From Bacteroidales bacterium (GTDB lineage: Bacteria; Bacteroidota; Bacteroidia; Bacteroidales; UBA932): a DNA stretch of 64,000 nucleotides. Of this stretch, positions 43,217-51,800 are shown one piece after another. A program made the translations under genes and the position numbers. Within the stretch, counting starts at the first letter, position 1; each line of letters starts with the position of its first letter. The stretch covers positions 49,145-113,144 of the forward strand of contig JAFYVM010000057.1 of NCBI GenBank assembly GCA_017549145.1, read 5' to 3'. The notes under the pieces are model-generated. The model made no database searches and was not told the origin of the DNA. It worked only from the letters and a program-made list of their open reading frames with translations.

Positions 43217-43630
43217 ATGGCAATCAAAAGAACAACCAAGGCAGATGCCAGCTTCTCGATGTCGTCAATGACTGACATCGTGTTCTTGCTGTTGATTTTC
43301 TTCCTTGTAACTTCTACACTCATCAACCCTAATGCTTTGAAACTTCTCCTGCCGAAAAGCACAGGCCAGGTTTCTGCAAAAGCCACAGTGAGTGTATCAA
43401 TCAAGCACTGGCATGAGAGCAATACATTCTCATACCACATCAACGGCGAAGAGACGCCAGTCAGATTTGACACAATCGAGGATAGTCTGATTGAGCTTCT
43501 CCAGGCAGAGGAGGATCCAACTTTCTCTATCTATGCAGACGAGACCGTGCCAGTCAAGGAAGTGGTAGCAGTAATGAATATCGCTAAAAGGAATCACTAC
43601 AAGGTCATAATGGCCACATCACCGGAATAG
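43217..43630 (+). CDS. ExbD/TolR-family biopolymer transport protein
   Basis: 137 residues: short cytosolic N terminus, one membrane helix at about 14-34 with the conserved Asp in MSSMTDIVFLLLIFFLVTST (about 18; proton path), and a periplasmic domain ending in the AVMNIAKRNHYKVIMAT strand. Works with the preceding channel protein. The gap is 3 nt before and 7 nt after, so the three genes are one operon. Confidence 0.94.
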   Translation: MAIKRTTKADASFSMSSMTDIVFLLLIFFLVTSTLINPNALKLLLPKSTGQVSAKATVSVSIKHWHESNTFSYHINGEETPVRFDTIEDSLIELLQAEEDPTFSIYADETVPVKEVVAVMNIAKRNHYKVIMATSPE

Positions 43631-43637
43631 GAATCTT

Positions 43638-44426
43638 ATGTCACAAGGGCTATACATACAGAAGCGTAAAAAGAACAACAATACGTCAAGGGCGACAGGC
43701 GTCGTCCTTACCGTGTTTGTGCACGCGGCCCTGATTGCATTCTTTTTCGTATCCGGATTCACTTATCTCTACCCACCTCCACCAGAGCAGCAGCAGATCC
43801 TCATTGACTTCTCAGAGGCTGAAGTAGAGAAGCCAGAGCAGGTATGGGATGGAACTCAGCCGAGAGCTGAGGAGCCTAGCAAGGAGATTGAGTTAGTGCA
43901 GGAATCACAGGCTCAGCACGTGGGTTCTAAAGCCAACGAAGCCCCAGAGGCAACTGTCGGCGATCAGGGCGATGTGGAAGTACCGGAACCAGTACGTGAA
44001 AAACCTATAGACAGAAGAGCTCTATTCTCTTCAGCAAACAACAAGACTGAGAAGGATACTCTAGCAGCACAAACAGCACGCGAAGTCAGCGACGCTCTAA
44101 AGGAAGGACACCCGATGGGCAACACAAAGACAGGTGAAACTCAGGGAGAGCCTAAAGCAAAGCTGGCAGGCAGAACACACAATGGAACACTCCCTAAACC
44201 TGGTGCAAAATTTGAGAAATCAGGTATTGTAGTTGTGGATATCTGGGTAGACAATTATGGTACAGTCGTTAAAGCAGAAGCTGGCGGCGAAGGAACAAAT
44301 ATTACAGACGCAACGCTATGGAATGAGGCACGTAAAGCAGCCATGAAGGCAAGCTTCAACATGAGTGCAGAGGCTCCAGCGATGCAGAAAGGTACGATTA
44401 CATACATTTTTAAAATAACTAAATAA
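43638..44426 (+). CDS. TonB/TolA-like energy transducer
   Basis: 262 residues: basic N terminus, one membrane helix at about 23-43, a Pro/Glu-rich periplasmic spacer (YPPPPEQQQ onward, about 45-200), and a C-terminal domain with GTLPKPGAKFEKSGIVVVDIWVDNYGTVVKAEAG (core SGIVVVDIWVDNYGTVVKA) typical of TonB-like folds. It would carry force from the ExbB/ExbD pair to outer-membrane receptors such as the SusC protein at the left edge, by inference. A TolA-like role is also possible. Confidence 0.88.
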   Translation: MSQGLYIQKRKKNNNTSRATGVVLTVFVHAALIAFFFVSGFTYLYPPPPEQQQILIDFSEAEVEKPEQVWDGTQPRAEEPSKEIELVQESQAQHVGSKANEAPEATVGDQGDVEVPEPVREKPIDRRALFSSANNKTEKDTLAAQTAREVSDALKEGHPMGNTKTGETQGEPKAKLAGRTHNGTLPKPGAKFEKSGIVVVDIWVDNYGTVVKAEAGGEGTNITDATLWNEARKAAMKASFNMSAEAPAMQKGTITYIFKITK

Positions 44427-44458
44427 TTGTTGGCGTGAGCCAAGTAAAGATCAAACAA

Positions 44459-45787
44459 ATGGAAGACAACAGAAGAGGCGGCAACAGCCGCAACAAGAGA
44501 CCTAGAATCTCACGTTCTTCAAACGGCGCAGGACGCTCTTTCGGAGAACACAATGAAAGAAGAACATTCACAGACCGCAGCGAGAGAAGAAGCTTCGGTG
44601 AGAATTCAGAAAGAAGAAGCTTTGGTGGTGACAGACCACGTAGAAGCTTTGGAGAGAACAGCGAAAGACCACGTAGATCTTTCGGCGAGAACTCAGAGAG
44701 AAGAACTTTCGGTGGTGACAGACCACGCAGAAGCTTCGGTGAAAACAATGACAGACCACGTAGAAGTTTCGGAGAGAACAGCGAGAGACCACGCAGATCT
44801 TTCGGCGAGAACTCAGAGAGAAGAAGTTTTGGTGGCGACAGACCACGCAGAAGCTTTGGAGAGAATAGCGAGAGAAGAAGCTTCGGCGGCAGCAGAAGAC
44901 CTGCAGCTGGCGGAAGAGGATTCAACTCTGCTAAGAGAAGCGTTACCAGAAGAGAGTTCAACTATTTCCGTGATGAGAACGAGAGCGGAATCAACAAGAT
45001 GATCGAGAGAAGACCACAGCTTAACGCTGATCTTTACTCAGATAACGACATGGTAAAAGTTCCGATCAAGGAGGAGGTTCGCCTTAACAAGTTCATTGCA
45101 AACTCAGGCATCTGCTCTAGAAGAGAGGCTGACAACTTTATCCTTGCAGGCGTTGTAACTGTAAATGGCGAGGTTGTGACTGAGCTCGGAACAAAGGTTA
45201 ACATCAACACTGACGATATCCGTTTCAACGGTGAGAGACTTAAGGGTGAGTCTAAGGTTTACATCGTAATGAACAAACCTAAGGGATTCGTTACAACAGC
45301 TAGCGACCCTCACGCAGACAAGACAGTGATGGACCTTCTCAAGAGCTGCCCATCAAGAGTATTCCCTGTCGGACGTCTTGACAAGAACACAACTGGAGTC
45401 CTTATGTTCACTAACGATGGTGAGATTGCAGAGAAGCTTACTCATCCATCATACGACAAGAAGAAGATCTACCAGGTGTCACTCGACAGCAAGCTTAAGC
45501 ACGAAGACTTCGAGAAGATTCTTAGCGGAGTAGAGCTCAACGATGGAGTTATCGCAGCCGATGAGCTTGAGTACATCGAGGAGGACGACCACCGCAAGCT
45601 CGGTATCGAGATTCACTCAGGAAAGAACCGTATTGTAAGAAGAATTTTCGAGTCACTCGGATATGAGGTGAAGGCTCTTGACAGAGTTTACTTCGCTGGT
45701 CTTACAAAGAAGGGACTTAAGAGAGGAGAGTGGAGATACCTTACAGAAGGAGAGATCAATCTCCTCAGAATGGGAGCATACCTTTAA
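44459..45787 (+). CDS. RsuA/RluB-type rRNA pseudouridine synthase with repeat-rich N-terminal tail
   Basis: 442 residues. The first about 165 residues are a low-complexity Arg/Ser/Phe/Gly tail of units such as RRSFGENSERP and RRSFGGDRP. The rest is a standard enzyme: S4 RNA-binding domain (VRLNKFIANSGICSRREAD, about 205-223) and catalytic domain with VGRLDKNTTGVLMFTND (Asp, about 308-324) and GKNRIVRRIFESLGYEV. ATG 44459 is chosen; a GTG eight codons earlier is possible. Tail of this type is common but variable in Bacteroidota; RNA binding by Arg-rich repeats is inference. Follows the tonB-like gene by 32 nt, likely in the same transcript. Confidence 0.92.
   Translation: MEDNRRGGNSRNKRPRISRSSNGAGRSFGEHNERRTFTDRSERRSFGENSERRSFGGDRPRRSFGENSERPRRSFGENSERRTFGGDRPRRSFGENNDRPRRSFGENSERPRRSFGENSERRSFGGDRPRRSFGENSERRSFGGSRRPAAGGRGFNSAKRSVTRREFNYFRDENESGINKMIERRPQLNADLYSDNDMVKVPIKEEVRLNKFIANSGICSRREADNFILAGVVTVNGEVVTELGTKVNINTDDIRFNGERLKGESKVYIVMNKPKGFVTTASDPHADKTVMDLLKSCPSRVFPVGRLDKNTTGVLMFTNDGEIAEKLTHPSYDKKKIYQVSLDSKLKHEDFEKILSGVELNDGVIAADELEYIEEDDHRKLGIEIHSGKNRIVRRIFESLGYEVKALDRVYFAGLTKKGLKRGEWRYLTEGEINLLRMGAYL
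44641..44880. repeat. Tandem duplication, two copies of a 120-bp unit
   Basis: Positions 44641-44760 and 44761-44880 align without gaps and differ at only a few bases; each encodes 40 residues (three to four RSFGEN/RSFGGD motifs). Shorter related motifs precede them from about 44540. Confidence 0.9.
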
Positions 45788-45794
45788 TAATATC

Positions 45795-45820
45795 GATTCT
45801 TCACTTCGTTCAGAATGACA
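45795..45820. repeat. REP-like element that supplies the era start codon
   Basis: GATTCTTCACTTCGTTCAGA followed by ATGACA: one arm of the intergenic repeat family (compare 25337-25428). The ATG inside it is the only start codon in frame with era before the P-loop. Confidence 0.8.
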
Positions 45821-46714
45821 GAACAGACAAAGAAAAGACATCGCGCTGGATTTGTCAACATCATCGGAAACCCGAATGTTGGCAAATCTACGCTTATGAA
45901 TGCCCTCGTCGGCGAAAAACTTTCCATCGTAACTGCTAAGGCGCAGACCACAAGGCACAGAATCATGGGAATCGTGAACGGAGACGACTATCAGATTGTC
46001 TACTCTGACACCCCTGGTATCCTCAAGCCAAACTACCGTCTTCAGAAAAGTATGATGAACTTCGTTGACACAGCTATCGGAGATGCAGATATCATTCTGT
46101 ATGTAACCGACACTGTGGAAAAGGGCGACAAAAACGATGAATACATTGCCAAGCTTCAGAAGATTGACTGTCCTGTAATACTTGTCATCAACAAGATTGA
46201 CATCAGTGAGCAGGCCCAGGTTCTCGAGCTGATGAACTGGTGGAAGGAGCAGCTTCCGAAAGCAATCATCTTCCCTGCATCTGCACAGGAGAAATTCAAC
46301 CTCGACAACATCTTTGATGCAATCGTAGGAAACCTTCCTGAGGCACCAGCATGGTATGATAAGGATGTATTCACCGACAAGAATCTGCGTTTCTTCGCGT
46401 CAGAGATTGTGCGCGAGAAGATTTTCCTTAATTATAAGGAGGAAATTCCTTACAGCTGTGAGGTTGTGGTTGAGGAGTTCAAGGAAGGCGCCGAGAGATA
46501 TGACATCAGTGCTGTCATCTATGTAATGCGTGACACTCAGAAGGGTATCATCATCGGCAAGGGCGGACAGTCCCTCAAGAAAGTTGGAACCCAGGCACGT
46601 ATTGAAATGGAAGACTTCTTCCAGAAGAAGGTGTTCCTCCGTCTATATGTAAAGGTGGATGCTGATTGGAGAGAGAGCAAGAAAGAATTGAGAAGATTCG
46701 GATACGAATACTAA
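45815..46714 (+). CDS. era: GTPase Era
   Basis: Ras-like GTPase for 16S rRNA maturation and 30S assembly. 299 residues: G1 GNPNVGKST (about 18-26), G2/G3 with DTPGI (about 64-68), G4 NKID (about 126-129), and a C-terminal KH domain with IIGKGGQSLKKVGTQARIEME (core IIGKGGQSLKKVG, about 248-260). In-frame sequence between the stop at 45788-45790 and the ATG at 45815 has no other start codon, so translation starts within the REP-like element. Follows the pseudouridine synthase by 27 nt. Confidence 0.97.
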   Translation: MTEQTKKRHRAGFVNIIGNPNVGKSTLMNALVGEKLSIVTAKAQTTRHRIMGIVNGDDYQIVYSDTPGILKPNYRLQKSMMNFVDTAIGDADIILYVTDTVEKGDKNDEYIAKLQKIDCPVILVINKIDISEQAQVLELMNWWKEQLPKAIIFPASAQEKFNLDNIFDAIVGNLPEAPAWYDKDVFTDKNLRFFASEIVREKIFLNYKEEIPYSCEVVVEEFKEGAERYDISAVIYVMRDTQKGIIIGKGGQSLKKVGTQARIEMEDFFQKKVFLRLYVKVDADWRESKKELRRFGYEY

Positions 46715-46731
46715 TAAAAGAATAACAAGAT

Positions 46732-49446
46732 ATGAGTATTGAAGAAATCGAGCTCCCTGAGGAGGGAATGAACGAGGAAGAGAGCAATCAGGAGGTTTCT
46801 GAGGAGGCTATGGTGGAAACATCACCGGGTAAATTTGATAAGCTTCTCGGCGAACATAGCAAGAAATTCAAATTGTCTGGAATGTTCAAGGAGTGGTTCC
46901 TTGACTATTCATCATATGTAATTCTGTACAGAGCTGTGCCGCACATCATTGACGGTATGAAGCCTGTGCAGAGACGTGTGCTACATGCCATGTGGCGCAT
47001 CGATGATGGACGTTACACCAAGGTGGCAAATATCGTCGGACAGGCGATGCAGTTCCACCCACACGGTGACCAGTCTATCCTTGGAGCCTTGGTACAGCTC
47101 GGTCAGAAGAACTATCTGATTGACTGTCAGGGTAACTGGGGTAACATCCTCACAGGTGACTCAAATGCGGCTCCCCGTTATATTGAGGCACGTCTCAGTA
47201 AATTCGCTAAAGAGGTGGTCTTCAATCCTAAGACTACTAACTGGATGACCTCATACGATGGTCGTAATCAGGAGCCAGTGGAACTTCCTATCAAGTTCCC
47301 GCTTTTGCTTGCACAGGGTACTGAGGGTATCGCCGTAGGTCTTGCATCAAAGATTCTCCCTCACAACTTCAACGAACTCATAGATGCATCTATCGCAATC
47401 CTTAAGGGTGAGGATTTCGAGATTTATCCAGACTTCCCTACCGGAGGTTACGCTGACTGTTCTAAATATATGAAGGGTCAGAGAGGTGGAGTTGTAAAGG
47501 TGCGCGCCAGGATTGAGAAGATTGACAAGAACACTCTTGCAATTACAGAGGTTCCTTACGGCAAGACAACTCATGCCATTATCGATTCTATCATCAAGGC
47601 TAAGGATAAGGGTAAGATCAAGATCAAGAAGATTGAGGATCTTACAACCAAGACTGCAAATATCTTGATTCATCTTCCTAATGATGTTTCACCAGATAAA
47701 ACTATTGACGCACTTTACGCATTCACTGACTGCGAGGTGTCAATTTCACCTAACACTTGTGTGATCGTTGACCACAAGCCACAGTTCCTTTCTGTAGACG
47801 ATGTACTTATCTATAGTACTCAGAACACCAAGGAATTGCTTGGTAAGGAACTTCAGATCAGACTTGACGAGCTCGAGAATGACTGGCATTACAGTTCACT
47901 CGAGAAGATTTTCTTCGAGAACAAGGTATACAAGATTCTCGAGGGAGATGCAAAGAGCTGGGAGGAGCAGCTTCAGTCTGTATATGACAAGATGAAGACC
48001 TACCAGAAACTGCTTAAGAGAGAAATCATCATGGAGGATATCCACAAGCTCGTGGAGAAGCCGGTAAGAAAGATCTCTAAATTTGACGTCAAGGCAGTTG
48101 AGGAGAAGTTGCTCGGAATTGAGGCTGAGATGGAAGAGGTAAAGAACCACCTTGAGCATCTTACTGAGTTTACTATCAACTACTTCAAGAACCTCAAGAA
48201 GAAGTATGGCAAGGAGTATCCACGTCTTACAGAACTCACAGGATTCGAGTCAATTGCAGTTACACGAGTTGTTCACAACAACGCTAAGCTATACGCAAAT
48301 AAGGCAGAAGGATTCGTAGGTATCAACCTTAAGAAGGAGGATAATGCCGAGTTCGTATGCGACTGTTCAGACCTTTCAGAGATCATCGTAATCCGCAAGG
48401 ATGGTAAATACGTGGTCACTAAGGTTTCTGAGAAGGCGTTCTTTGGAAAGGATATTCTTTACGTAGGTCTATTTGACAGAAACGACCAGAGAACTACATA
48501 CAACGTAATCTATCGCGAGGGTAAGACTTCCATCAGTTACGCTAAGAGATTTAACGTGACAAGTGTTACACGTGACAAGGAATACGATATAACTCAGGGA
48601 ACTCCTGGTTCTACAATACTTTGGTTCACAGTGAACCACAATGCTGAGGCTGAGACAGTCAAGATCTACTACAGACAGCGTCCTAAACTTAAGAAGCTCA
48701 TTGATGAGTATGATTTCTCAGAACTTCTTATCAAGGGTCGTGCATCACGTGGTAATCTTGTATCGAAGAACTCTATCCAGAAGATTCAGCTTAAGTCTAA
48801 GGGAGTCTCTACTATCGGAGGTAAGGACATCTGGTTTGATGAAGACATCCAGAGACTTAATGAGGATGGACGCGGTACTCTTATCGGACAGTTCAACACT
48901 GGAGATCACATCCTTGCTATCTTCAAGGATGGAACATATTATACAACGTCATTTGACTTAAGTAACAGATATCAGGGAGACCTGCTTAAGATTGAGAAGC
49001 TTGATCTTAACAAGGTTTACACTGTACTTTACTATGAGAAGTCAGTGGACGCTTTCTATGTGAAGAGATTCTCGTTCGATGTAAGCGATAATAATCCTGT
49101 TAACTTCGTTTCGGATTCCAAGGGTTCATACCTTGTAGAGATCAGCGAAGATAAGCATCCTCAGTTTGAAATTACCTTCGGTGGCAAGCATGAGCACAGA
49201 GAAGCTGAGGTAGTAGACGCAGAAGAGTTCATCGCTAAGAAAGGACTTCAGGCTAAGGGTAAGAAGGTAAGTGCAATGGACGTCAAGAGCGTTAAGTTCA
49301 TTGAGCCTTTGCATAAGCCAGAGGATGATATCGCTGCAGAGGAGTCACAGGCGGAGAATCAGGCAGGAGAAATTGATAATACAGATGTAGAGGAACTCAT
49401 CGACCTGGATATCCCGGGAGATGATGCACAGCTTAGTCTTTTCTAA
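46732..49446 (+). CDS. parC: Topoisomerase IV subunit A (DNA gyrase/topo IV A family)
   Basis: Cuts and rejoins DNA to unlink daughter chromosomes. 904 residues: acidic N-terminal extension (about 1-30), winged-helix/tower domain with MKPVQRRVLHAMW (about 76-88), catalytic Tyr150 in APRYIEARLSKFA, long coiled coil, then a beta-propeller-like C-terminal domain and an acidic tail. The extension and propeller fit the Bacteroidota ParC type rather than GyrA. The ParE partner is not in the window. Its stop overlaps the aroK start as TAATG. Confidence 0.93.
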   Translation: MSIEEIELPEEGMNEEESNQEVSEEAMVETSPGKFDKLLGEHSKKFKLSGMFKEWFLDYSSYVILYRAVPHIIDGMKPVQRRVLHAMWRIDDGRYTKVANIVGQAMQFHPHGDQSILGALVQLGQKNYLIDCQGNWGNILTGDSNAAPRYIEARLSKFAKEVVFNPKTTNWMTSYDGRNQEPVELPIKFPLLLAQGTEGIAVGLASKILPHNFNELIDASIAILKGEDFEIYPDFPTGGYADCSKYMKGQRGGVVKVRARIEKIDKNTLAITEVPYGKTTHAIIDSIIKAKDKGKIKIKKIEDLTTKTANILIHLPNDVSPDKTIDALYAFTDCEVSISPNTCVIVDHKPQFLSVDDVLIYSTQNTKELLGKELQIRLDELENDWHYSSLEKIFFENKVYKILEGDAKSWEEQLQSVYDKMKTYQKLLKREIIMEDIHKLVEKPVRKISKFDVKAVEEKLLGIEAEMEEVKNHLEHLTEFTINYFKNLKKKYGKEYPRLTELTGFESIAVTRVVHNNAKLYANKAEGFVGINLKKEDNAEFVCDCSDLSEIIVIRKDGKYVVTKVSEKAFFGKDILYVGLFDRNDQRTTYNVIYREGKTSISYAKRFNVTSVTRDKEYDITQGTPGSTILWFTVNHNAEAETVKIYYRQRPKLKKLIDEYDFSELLIKGRASRGNLVSKNSIQKIQLKSKGVSTIGGKDIWFDEDIQRLNEDGRGTLIGQFNTGDHILAIFKDGTYYTTSFDLSNRYQGDLLKIEKLDLNKVYTVLYYEKSVDAFYVKRFSFDVSDNNPVNFVSDSKGSYLVEISEDKHPQFEITFGGKHEHREAEVVDAEEFIAKKGLQAKGKKVSAMDVKSVKFIEPLHKPEDDIAAEESQAENQAGEIDNTDVEELIDLDIPGDDAQLSLF

Positions 49447-49997
49447 TGATCATATCATTAATAGGATTTATGGGATGCGGCAAGAGCAGTGTCGGGAGGA
49501 GACTCTCGGAGCTGCTCTGCTGTCGTTTTATAGATCTTGATGATGTTGTTGAGGAGGTTGCTGGACGTAGTATTCCTGAAATATTCGCTACAGATGGCGA
49601 GTTGGGATTTCGACAGAGGGAGTTGAATGTGTTGAAGGATACTATCTGCGATAGCGGCAGGGGCAAAGACATACAATTGCAACAGATCTCCGAGAGAGAT
49701 GCGGCAGTGTTGGCATTGGGAGGAGGTACTGTTATGACGCCGGAGTGTGCAGAATTGGTGAAGGAGAACACTTTGTGCATCTATCTGAGAGCGTCAATTG
49801 AGACATTAGTCGAGCATTTGAGCAACGAGCTTGAGAAGAGACCTTTGTTTGCTGCAACTGATAAGAGTCTACACTCTCGAATTGAAGAGCTGCTCTCCCA
49901 GCGCGCCTCAACATACGAAAAAACCGCCAACATCATTATTGATATTGACGGTAAGTCTATTGAGCAAATCTGCTCAGAAATCAAAAATAGAATCTAA
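49446..49997 (+). CDS. aroK: Shikimate kinase
   Basis: Phosphorylates shikimate at O3 in chorismate synthesis. 183 residues: Walker A GFMGCGKSSVG (about 7-17), shikimate-binding DLDD (about 32-35) and FRQRE (about 58-62), GGGTVMTPE (about 93-101) and the lid KRPLF (about 130-134). Coupled to parC by the TAATG overlap and convergent with recJ (4-nt overlap). Confidence 0.96.
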   Translation: MIISLIGFMGCGKSSVGRRLSELLCCRFIDLDDVVEEVAGRSIPEIFATDGELGFRQRELNVLKDTICDSGRGKDIQLQQISERDAAVLALGGGTVMTPECAELVKENTLCIYLRASIETLVEHLSNELEKRPLFAATDKSLHSRIEELLSQRASTYEKTANIIIDIDGKSIEQICSEIKNRI

Positions 49998-51730
49998 ACA
50001 AGTTCATCACGCTCGCGTAGGTCTTTTACGCGAAGCTGTGTGCTTGATGTTCCTCGGTAATAGTTCTCAACGATTGAGTAGCAGATATCAATCGGATTAC
50101 CCATCTTGATGTGATCGAAATAATCTGCCATATTGAATGCAATCGCTGAGATGTGATGATATGGATGCGACTCCTGGATCAGCTCAAGCTTCAAGTGGCC
50201 ACCCTCGGCTCCCACCTTACGTCCCATTCCATTATCATAAACATTATCTGTACGGAATACTGGAGCATAGTTACCTGGGCCAAATGGCTGGAACTGCTTG
50301 AGGATACGCAAGAATTTAGGAGTAATCTGCGAGAAATTAAGCATTGTATCAATATCCACTACCGGAGTCTGCATTTCAGGAATGATCTTGCCTGAAATAT
50401 GCTTTTCAATACGCTCACAGAACTCTGCAAGATTTTCCTCCTTAAGAGTAAGACCTGCAGCGTAAAGATGGCCTCCAAAGTTCTCGAGAAGGTCCGCGCA
50501 ACTCTCGATTGCATCGTATAAGTCGAATCCATGAACGCTTCGCGCTGAACCGGTCACAAGTCCACCCTGTGACTGCGTAAACACAATTGTAGGCTTATAG
50601 AACGCCTCAACAAGGCGAGAAGCCACGATTCCGACTACACCCTTGTGCCACTCCGGATTATATACGATAGTGGCCTTGCCACGTGAGAGACAATTGCCAG
50701 ACTCTACCATCTCAAGAGCTTCCTGAGTGATACGACGGTCAATATTCTTTCTTTCGTTATTATGTTCGTTGATTTCTGTTCCGATACGGATAGCCTCTCT
50801 TGCATTTGAAGCTGTAAGAAGCTCAACTGCGATACGGCCAGACTCCATACGTCCTGCAGCATTGATACGCGGTCCTATCTTGAATACGATGTCATCGATT
50901 GTAAGATGTCCCGGTTCAAGACCTGAAAGCTGAATCATGGCAAGCAGACCCTCACGTGGGTTGCTGTTAAGCTGCTTGAGACCATAGTGGGCCAATATTC
51001 TGTTCTCCCCTACTACTGATACGAGGTCAGAGGCAATGCTGACGACAATCAGGTCAAGAAGTGGAATCAGAGTCTCAAAAGGAACACCATATCTTTGAGC
51101 ATATCCCTGAACAAGCTTGAATCCTACACCGCAACCAGAAAGGTCATCGAACGGATAAAAACAATCATCTCTCTTAGGATCAAGTACAGCGACTGCCTTT
51201 GGAAGTTCGTTTTCAGGAAGGTGGTGATCACAGATGATTACATCAATACCTCTTTCGCGGGCATACTCAACCTTTTCATTAGCCTTGATACCGCAATCAA
51301 GAGTGATGATGAGTTTGAATCCATTCTCTGATGCCCAGTCGATGCCTTTATACGACACACCATAGCCTTCATCGTATCTCTCAGGGATATAGAAATCTAC
51401 TGATCTTGTGAGCTTGCGGAGGAATGAATACACCAACGAAACTGCCGTAGTTCCATCGACATCATAATCACCATAAACGAGGATTTTCTCTCCAGAAACA
51501 ACAGCCTGACGTACTCTCTCGACAGCCTTATCCATGTCAGTCATCAGAAACGGATCATGGAGATCATCAAGACTAGGGCGGAAGAATGAACGTGCCTGCT
51601 CAAATGTACACACACCTCTCTGAACCAGAAGTTCCGCAAGAACGGGATCGACTCCAAGTTCAGATGCAAGCTGTCTTACATTATCAGCATCAGCGCCTTC
51701 GCGCAATTTCCATATCTTTTCTACCGCCAT
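49994..51730 (-). CDS. recJ: Single-strand DNA exonuclease RecJ
   Basis: 5'-3' exonuclease for recombination and mismatch repair. 578 residues from ATG 51730 (MAVEKIWKLREG). DHH-family motifs: VYGDYDVDGTTAVS (about 84-97), DCGIKA, VIICDHHLPE (about 156-165), and the DHHA1 domain SARSVHGFDLYDAI with GGHLYAAGLTL. An open frame extends 91 codons upstream but runs across the lysS promoter and into lysS on the opposite strand, so it is rejected. The -7 element at 51737-51744 leaves almost no leader. Confidence 0.95.
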   Translation of the reverse strand: MAVEKIWKLREGADADNVRQLASELGVDPVLAELLVQRGVCTFEQARSFFRPSLDDLHDPFLMTDMDKAVERVRQAVVSGEKILVYGDYDVDGTTAVSLVYSFLRKLTRSVDFYIPERYDEGYGVSYKGIDWASENGFKLIITLDCGIKANEKVEYARERGIDVIICDHHLPENELPKAVAVLDPKRDDCFYPFDDLSGCGVGFKLVQGYAQRYGVPFETLIPLLDLIVVSIASDLVSVVGENRILAHYGLKQLNSNPREGLLAMIQLSGLEPGHLTIDDIVFKIGPRINAAGRMESGRIAVELLTASNAREAIRIGTEINEHNNERKNIDRRITQEALEMVESGNCLSRGKATIVYNPEWHKGVVGIVASRLVEAFYKPTIVFTQSQGGLVTGSARSVHGFDLYDAIESCADLLENFGGHLYAAGLTLKEENLAEFCERIEKHISGKIIPEMQTPVVDIDTMLNFSQITPKFLRILKQFQPFGPGNYAPVFRTDNVYDNGMGRKVGAEGGHLKLELIQESHPYHHISAIAFNMADYFDHIKMGNPIDICYSIVENYYRGTSSTQLRVKDLRERDELV

Positions 51731-51736
51731 AGCATA

Positions 51737-51744
51737 CAAAGATA
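51737..51744 (-). promoter_or_regulatory. Promoter -7 element for recJ
   Basis: Minus-strand TATCTTTG ending 6 nt before the recJ ATG; transcription would begin at or next to the start codon, that is a leaderless or near-leaderless mRNA. Confidence 0.5.
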
Positions 51745-51756
51745 TAGATTTTTTGT

Positions 51757-51764
51757 TAAATTTG
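51757..51764 (+). promoter_or_regulatory. Promoter -7 element for lysS
   Basis: TAAATTTG matches TAnnTTTG; 36 nt to the ATG at 51801. Confidence 0.55.
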
Positions 51765-51800
51765 TGGGATTTTTGGAATAAACAATAAAAATATATAATT

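Noticed and set aside
44419-44961. Long minus-strand frame rich in Leu, Ser and Pro opposite the pseudouridine synthase tail
   Set aside because: It is the antisense reading of the 120-bp repeats; the repeat keeps all frames open. No start context or family.
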